Shown here piece after piece: positions 58,519-64,000 of a DNA stretch of 64,000 bases (position 1 is the stretch's first letter; each line of letters starts with the position of its first letter). Origin of the DNA: Salvia splendens. Its lineage: Eukaryota > Streptophyta > Magnoliopsida > Lamiales > Lamiaceae. The DNA lies in the NCBI RefSeq assembly GCF_004379255.2, contig NC_056049.1, forward strand, positions 20,630,063 to 20,694,062, in the 5' to 3' direction. The position numbers were made by a program, and so were the translations under genes. The notes under the pieces were generated by a model. That model was not told the DNA's origin. It saw only the letters and a program-made list of their open reading frames with translations, and did no database searches.

Positions 58519-59335
58519 GGGCATTAGCAATAAGAGCCCATCTTCGGAACTCATCTCAGAGCCTATCTCCATTTTTTTTACCACGTCAACAGACCCATCC
58601 CAGAGCCTATCTCCCTCCAATGAGAGCACATCTCATAGCCTATCTCAGAGTCTATCTCATTTCCACATCATCACTATTTTATTTCACTCTTTTAATTTTT
58701 GTTGATGTAATAATAATTAAAGACATCGTAAAATATACGACAAAAAATATATTTCATTTTAAAAACTAAATAAAGCATAAATGTCTAAATAATATAAATA
58801 AAATTACAATGAGAGCCCATCCCACAGCCTATCTCATTTCCACATCATTACTATTTTATTTCACTCTTTTAATTTTTGTTGATGTAATAATAATTAAAGA
58901 CATCATAAAATATACGACAAAAAACATATTTATTTTAAAAACTAAATAAAGCATAAATGTCTAAATAATATAAATAAATTACATAATAAATTGGGGGTGA
59001 AATTAAACATTTCTAGTGAGAAAAATTGTGAAATAAAGAAGGATGTGGATATGTGAAATGAAGAGGATTGAGGTATTTATATAGGAGAAGAAAATTTAAA
59101 AATTAATAATAAAAAAAGGAAAAAACGGCTCCGCCATCGGCCCGAGCCTCTGCAATGGAGGCCTATCGCGGGCCGATGCGGAGCCGATAGGGGCATCGGC
59201 TGAGCCCATTTATCGGCGGAAGGGCGGAGGCGTTGAAGAAGGCCGATCGGCCCTCCCTCCGCAATGGAGGCCGATCGGCGGCGATGTGGTGGCCGATCGA
59301 TCGGCTGTGGCGATCGACCACCATTGCTAATGCCC
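58519..59335. mobile_element. Harbinger/Tourist-like element with TAA TSD
   Basis: Inverted termini GGGCATTAGCAAT (left) and ATTGCTAATGCCC (right) flanked by TAA (58516-58518, 59336-59338). Size 817 bp. Contains a tandem duplication of about 185 bp (about 58621-58805 and 58809-58985, sharing CTATCTCATTTCCACATCAT) and a GC-rich right end with CGGCCGATCGG-type repeats. No coding sequence. Confidence 0.8.
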
Positions 59336-59376
59336 TAATAACCAAATCCAGCTCTTCTATACACAGAACTTACTTA

Positions 59377-59758
59377 GAGCATCCACAGTGGTGTGGATGT
59401 CCAGGGGGACATCCCCGCCGACATCCCAAAAACACCTCATGCCACGTCATAAGGACTTCCCACTGCACTGCCACGTCATAAGGACATCCCACTGCACAGT
59501 GGCGGACATCCCAAGGACCTCCCGACGGACTTCCCACAATAATAAAAAAATAATAAAATAATCGGGATGTCCGCACGGACGTCCGTGGAGTCAACGCAAT
59601 GACGGACGTCGCGACGGACGTCCCGGGAACGCCGCGGAACTCCGGTGTCCGCGGCGGACGTCCATATCCGCGTCACCGCTGCACAATGCGGACGTCCCGC
59701 GCAGAACTCCGGCACGCCGGCCGGAAGTCCGCCAGGACGGGCGCCATTGTGGATGCTC
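59377..59758. mobile_element. Harbinger/Tourist-like MITE, GC-rich
   Basis: Termini GAGCATCCACAGTGG and CCATTGTGGATGCTC are inverted repeats with one mismatch, and TTA flanks both sides (59374-59376, 59759-59761). The interior is GC-rich with repeated GGACGTCC / GGACATCCC motifs, unusual in this AT-rich region. Confidence 0.85.
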
Positions 59759-59782
59759 TTATATGATATGTACATGTAAGTA

Positions 59783-60050
59783 CAACTCCCTCCAGTTCCC
59801 TATCCCATATTTCCTTATTTGGACAATCCCTATAAATGTCTCATTTCACTTTTCTCATTTTTAGTAAAATAAACTCCACATTCTATTAACTCATTCTACT
59901 CACAATTATAATAAAACTATTATATAAAAGTAGGGTCCATATTTCACTAACTTTTTTCACCCACTTTTCTTCACAAAATTACAAAATTTCTTAAAACTCT
60001 CATCGGACAAATATTGGACATTTAATGGGGATCTTAGGGATATTAGGGAG
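59783..60050. mobile_element. Stowaway-like MITE
   Basis: Left CTCCCTCCAGTTCCC and right GGGATATTAGGGAG with TA on both sides. Filler includes ACTCATTCTACTCACAATTA, as in other copies. Confidence 0.65.
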
Positions 60051-60454
60051 TATTAGCATGTGCAAGGGTAAAATGGTAGGAGAATTGATAGAGGGGAGGG
60101 GGGCAAAACATCGATATCATACAGGTAGCAGAAGGCAAAGTAGCAATTGCCAATAAAGTACGAATGACATCACCTTGCTATCTCAACAGTTACTTCTAAT
60201 CATTGAAAAATATATCTAATCTAATCTATTCATTAAATTTAATTTGCATAGACAAAATTTGATTTGACAAAAAATGAAGGACATGTACGAGTTTACTTTT
60301 TGTGAGTGAAAAATGGAGGTGTCATAACACACAAGTCCCCACCATCAACTCTACCACCTCTTTCTCCCACCGATACATTTGTTATTTTCTCTGCAACTAA
60401 ACTCATCAATCAAGGTTTTTCCTCCTCTTCACAACATGCTAGTGGGATCCAGCT
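60051..60454. other. Intergenic, no gene supported
   Basis: The right part (60320-60450) is pyrimidine-rich and leader-like (CTCTACCACCTCTTTCTCCC), but no ORF continues it; the hAT-type MITE at 60455 interrupts. The frame at 60306-60851 is mostly translated MITE repeats. Confidence 0.35.
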
Positions 60455-61022
60455 TAGGGTTGGAACGGTACGGTATACCGTGCTTAAATGGTCATATCGC
60501 ATACCGTACCATACCGTGCGATATGACCAAAAATCATACCTTTACCATACTGTATTTGTCGGTATACCGCAATTGCGGTATACCGAAAAGTCGGTATACC
60601 AAAATTTAGATATCGTTACCGTACCGCTTTTGTCGGTATATCGTACCGTAATTTCGGTATACCATACCGTTTTTGTCGGTATACCGCAATTGCGGTATAC
60701 CGAAAATTCGGTATACCAAAATTTAGATATCGTTACCGTACCGCTTTTGTCAGTATACCGTACCGTGATTTCGGTATACCGTGATTTCCGGTATATACCG
60801 CAATTGCGGTATACCGTGTTATTTGCGGTATATACCGCAATTGCGGTATGACGCGGTATACCGCGGTATATAGAAAATGCATACCTTTACCGTACCTAAA
60901 ACTGTCGGTACGGTATGATACCGTACCGAAAAGTACGGTATACCGAAAATTCGATATTTTTGGTATTTTTTCGGTACGATAAGTGCGGTATTTCGATATT
61001 TCAATATATTTTCCCAGCCCTA
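60455..61022. mobile_element. hAT-type MITE packed with GGTATACC repeats
   Basis: Termini TAGGGTTGG and CCAGCCCTA, flanked by the 8-bp duplicates ATCCAGCT (60447-60454) and ATCGAGCT (61023-61030, one mismatch). The interior is a dense array of CGGTATACCG and GCGGTATACCGCAATTGC motifs on both strands, the subterminal-repeat style of hAT elements. Confidence 0.8.
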
Positions 61023-61261
61023 ATCGAGCTTGTCTACTCTCATTCAATACTTTCTTCCTCTGTATAACTATATTTGAATATTTTTATTTATATTGGCTAG
61101 GAATATATCGGTTCACTTACCTAGGAAAAATGAAACCTTGATTTGCTCATATCTTATTGTATTGTATTGTAATGGCTATAAAAAATTTCAAGAAAATCAA
61201 AATGGTTTGAGCCTATTTTTTATTCATGGTGGCAGAACTTTCAAGGTCTATTTATTTATAA

Positions 61262-61852
61262 GAGCATCTGTACGCAAGGGGCCGGGCCGCATCTCGCGAG
61301 TCCCGGCCCGTCCCGAGCGTTGCACGGAGGAGAGTCACGGCCCAGGCCCGTCCCGGGGCCGCGTTCCCGGCCTGTCGCGCGTCCCGCGTCCCGGCCTGGG
61401 ACGGCGTTGCACAGTGACGGGCCGCAACTGTAGAGTCCCGGCCCAGCGTTACACGCTCCTCGGGCCGGGCCGCTACCAATTATTTTTTTTTTTTAATTCA
61501 AAATTTTTTCTATAAATACTACTCCATTTTCATACATATTCAACTTCATATTCAACTTCAAATCTCTTCCTAGAATTAACGTTATGTTTTTATGTATTTT
61601 ATTTTCAGTTTTAAAATTTCTATGTTGTAATTTTGCAGTATTCGATGAAATTAAATTTTCTGTGTTATAAATTTCCAGCGTTTTTTATTTTACGAGTTAA
61701 ATAGGTTGGAGTTGTGAATAGTGTCATTTATTAGTTGCGGCCCGGGCCGCAACCTGCAGGGTTACAGCAGTTGGGGCCTGGGTCGCAACTGTAGAGGAAT
61801 GATAACGTGGAGGGGACTTGGGGCCAGAAATGGGGACGGGTTAATGATGCCC
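61262..61852. mobile_element. Harbinger/Tourist-like element with TAA TSD
   Basis: Termini GAGCATCTGTACGC and GGGTTAATGATGCCC are degenerate inverted repeats, flanked by TAA (61259-61261, 61853-61855). Both ends are rich in CCGGGCCG / CGGCCCGGGCC motifs around an AT-rich centre, giving a sharp GC contrast. Confidence 0.7.
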
Positions 61853-61855
61853 TAA

Positions 61856-62473
61856 GTAGTATTAAATTCATAGTACTAGTTCTGTCAGTGAAAAGATAGG
61901 ATAAAAACCATCTCTTCAAAGAGATTCGACGTGACAGAGATTAGTTAAATCAATAAATATGAGTCAATAGTAATTACTATTAGCCTATTAGGCTGTTAAG
62001 TCACAATTGAAGCTTCATGTATCAAAACCATCTATCTCTGCATCGATTATGAAATGCTCCACCAAAGTCATTAATAATCTACACCCTGCCCTCACCCACC
62101 AATAATCAATTAAAAATTCTACTCAATATAAACATGAGTTATTCATGGCAATTGATGTGGTAGAATGAGATGAATATATAGAATAGAATTTTCCATGTTC
62201 AATATTCTCATTATATGATTCAAATGTTTCTTTTATCGAAATATTGACATTTATATAATGATCGATCCGTGCTCTATCTACGGATTTATTATTCTCATTG
62301 AGCTAAAAGAAAGATTAATAGTTTGAATAATTTATTATCGTCATTATTATTATTATTATTGGTACTTAATTTTGTAAATATATAGTACAGTATTTAATTT
62401 AATGTTTAGATTGATTTGTTCAAGGAAAAATGAAGTGATCCATCTAGAATTACTAAATTGGAAGGCACAGATA
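61856..62473. other. Intergenic, no gene seen
   Basis: AT-rich with a short (ATT)n run at about 62342-62360. No coding frame or RNA gene. Confidence 0.4.
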
Positions 62474-62481
62474 GTTTGGAG

Positions 62482-63093
62482 TAGGGGTGGGTAGGTACGG
62501 TATACCTTACCGAAACCACCATACCGTATACCTTACCGCAAATTCGGTATGCGAAAAAATCATACATTTATCTTACCAAAATTTTCGGTATACCGAACTT
62601 CGGTATACCTTATTTTCAGTATGGAGAATTTTCATACCAATATCGTACCTCATTTTCGGTATGTCGTACCAAAATTCGGTATACCATACTTTTGCGGTAT
62701 ACCTTACTTTCAATATCAATGAAAATTAAATATTTGAGTTTTTAGAATACTATTTATATTTTATAGTAATTTAAATAATATACGAGGTATTAAATACTAG
62801 TATATTTTATTCATATTATATTATATTTCACAATAAATTTTATAATTTAAAATATAAAATACTTTATATATTATTATATTCATATTTTACGGTATATACC
62901 TTAAATTACGGTATATACTGAATTTCGGTATGCCGCGGTATACTGCGGTATATAAAAATCATACCTTTACCTTACCGAAATATTTCAGTAAGGTATCATA
63001 CCGTAACAAAAATCACGGTATACCTAAAATTCGGTATTTTTTCGGTACGATAAGGCCGGTATTTCTGCATTTTGGTATTTTTCTCCAGCCCTA
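62482..63093. mobile_element. hAT-type MITE with perfect 8-bp TSD
   Basis: Termini TAGGGGTGG and CCAGCCCTA, flanked by GTTTGGAG on both sides (62474-62481, 63094-63101). GGTATACC/TTACCG motifs are packed at both ends around an AT-rich centre. It is related to the copy at 60455-61022 by termini and motif, but the motif has drifted (TTACCG in place of GTACCG). Confidence 0.85.
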
Positions 63094-63336
63094 GTTTGGA
63101 GATCATCAACGATAAATGTGGACATTTTCGACATCTTAAAAATGCATAGAAACACACACACTCGTGCACTTTTGGAAACATCAATATCATGTACTATACA
63201 GTAAAGATAAAATTAAATATCTGCGGAAAAAGAGAATTAAATTACACCCACATTTTAAATTTAAATGCAGTACTAGTTAGATGCAATTCCTAACTTACAT
63301 TTATGATATGTGTTTATATTTTATATTTTATTTTTG

Positions 63337-63349
63337 GGGGGGGGGGGGG
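63337..63349 (+). repeat. 13-G homopolymer
   Basis: A run of 13 G in otherwise AT-rich DNA, following an AT-rich tract. Length may be unreliable in sequencing. Confidence 0.8.
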
Positions 63350-63416
63350 AGACGAAGCGTATATACCATTTTGTGCATTGATTAATTATATTCCAATGTT
63401 TACGTACTACTTAGTA

Positions 63417-63573
63417 CTTCCTTCGTTTCTTAAAAATAAGAACTTTGAAAACGGCATGAATTTTAATATAAAATTAGTTTAGAGATAGAAAGAAGTTTTC
63501 CGAAATGGACAGTTTCTATTTTTAGAAAATAGATAGAAAAAGGGGAAAAATTGTTTTTAAGAAATGGAGAGAG
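63417..63573. mobile_element. Stowaway-like MITE, short
   Basis: CTTCCTTCGTTTCTTAAAAA at the left and AAATGGAGAGAG at the right, with TA flanks; 157 bp, shorter than other copies, so probably internally deleted. Confidence 0.6.
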
Positions 63574-64000
63574 TATATTTTATTGAAAATGTATTAAAAT
63601 TCAATAGGATTTTGGTAAATATAACCAATGAGATTTAAGTTAGAGTTCAAAATTATCTCAATACAAATGACCCTAAATCAAATAGCCTGCTATTTGATGA
63701 GGCTGGAAATTTTTAACTTCTCATTATTTAATTTTTAAATTTAATAATTTTTTTCAAATTATTGAAACTTAGTAAAATAAACATTTTTTAAAAATGAAAC
63801 TGAACATATATATTTTAATACTAGAATATTTGAATAAACTCATTCTACCACATTCATAAAAAAGTTACTCCATATATAATGTCAAAATTACAAAATGATA
63901 GGTTATTTAGGGAAAAAAATGGGTAAATTTGTCTGACCAAAAGTTAAATAGCATTAAGTTGAGTCAAAAACACCAATTCATATGTGTATTCATATCTTCT
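63574..64000. other. AT-rich intergenic to the window edge
   Basis: No gene, RNA or repeat boundary recognised. Confidence 0.4.

Noticed and set aside
60306..60851. 181-codon ORF with YTEN/YRTV repeats
   Set aside because: The repeats are translations of GGTATACC motifs in the hAT-type MITE.

Overview
The window looks like nuclear DNA of a eudicot plant: AT-rich, intron-containing, and dense with plant-type transposable elements (Ty1/copia and Ty3 chromovirus LTR elements with tRNA-Met primer sites, Stowaway, Harbinger-like, hAT and MULE-type MITEs, and a tRNA-derived SINE). I cannot fix the species from sequence alone.

Only three host protein genes are convincing. At the left edge (1-108) is the 3' end of a GH19 chitinase gene. 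At 36657-40037 (minus) is a single-exon extensin-like proline-rich secreted protein built from about 24 near-identical 129-bp (43-residue) repeats. At 42058-45433 (minus) is a complete seven-exon gene for a BIG BROTHER-like RING E3 ubiquitin ligase, with an apparent 5'-UTR exon and intron upstream. A decayed relative of the proline-rich gene lies at about 21.0-21.7 kb, and copies of its upstream region lie at 25.06-25.37 kb, so a small proline-rich gene cluster has been broken up by transposons.

Layout: 0.1-7.98 kb is gene-poor, with MITEs, a possible Helitron start and a promoter-like stretch with no ORF. 7.98-19.72 kb is a nest: a minus-strand Copia element truncated by a hAT remnant, itself split by a second, heavily mutated Copia element with a clear 5-bp target duplication. 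19.7-25.37 kb holds the proline-rich pseudogene and MITEs, including an 815-bp foldback element with a perfect 9-bp duplication. 25.37-34.13 kb is one chromovirus-type element with 2.8-kb LTRs, a 3.1-kb interior that has lost nearly all its genes, and a perfect TSD. 34.1-36.6 kb is MITEs and an LTR remnant. 36.6-46.1 kb is the host gene island. 48.51-55.61 kb is a third Copia element with both LTRs and a TSD. 55.6-64 kb is a MITE/SINE field in which most elements still show clean target duplications.

The most interesting features are the homogenised 129-bp coding array, in which three diagnostic variants recur exactly 11 units (1419 bp) apart; the gutted chromovirus, whose LTRs carry an antisense GC-rich exon-like segment with a plausible 88-bp intron; and the sharply uneven divergence between its two LTRs. 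I saw no CRISPR array, rRNA or functional tRNA gene, and no system that I would call wholly new.
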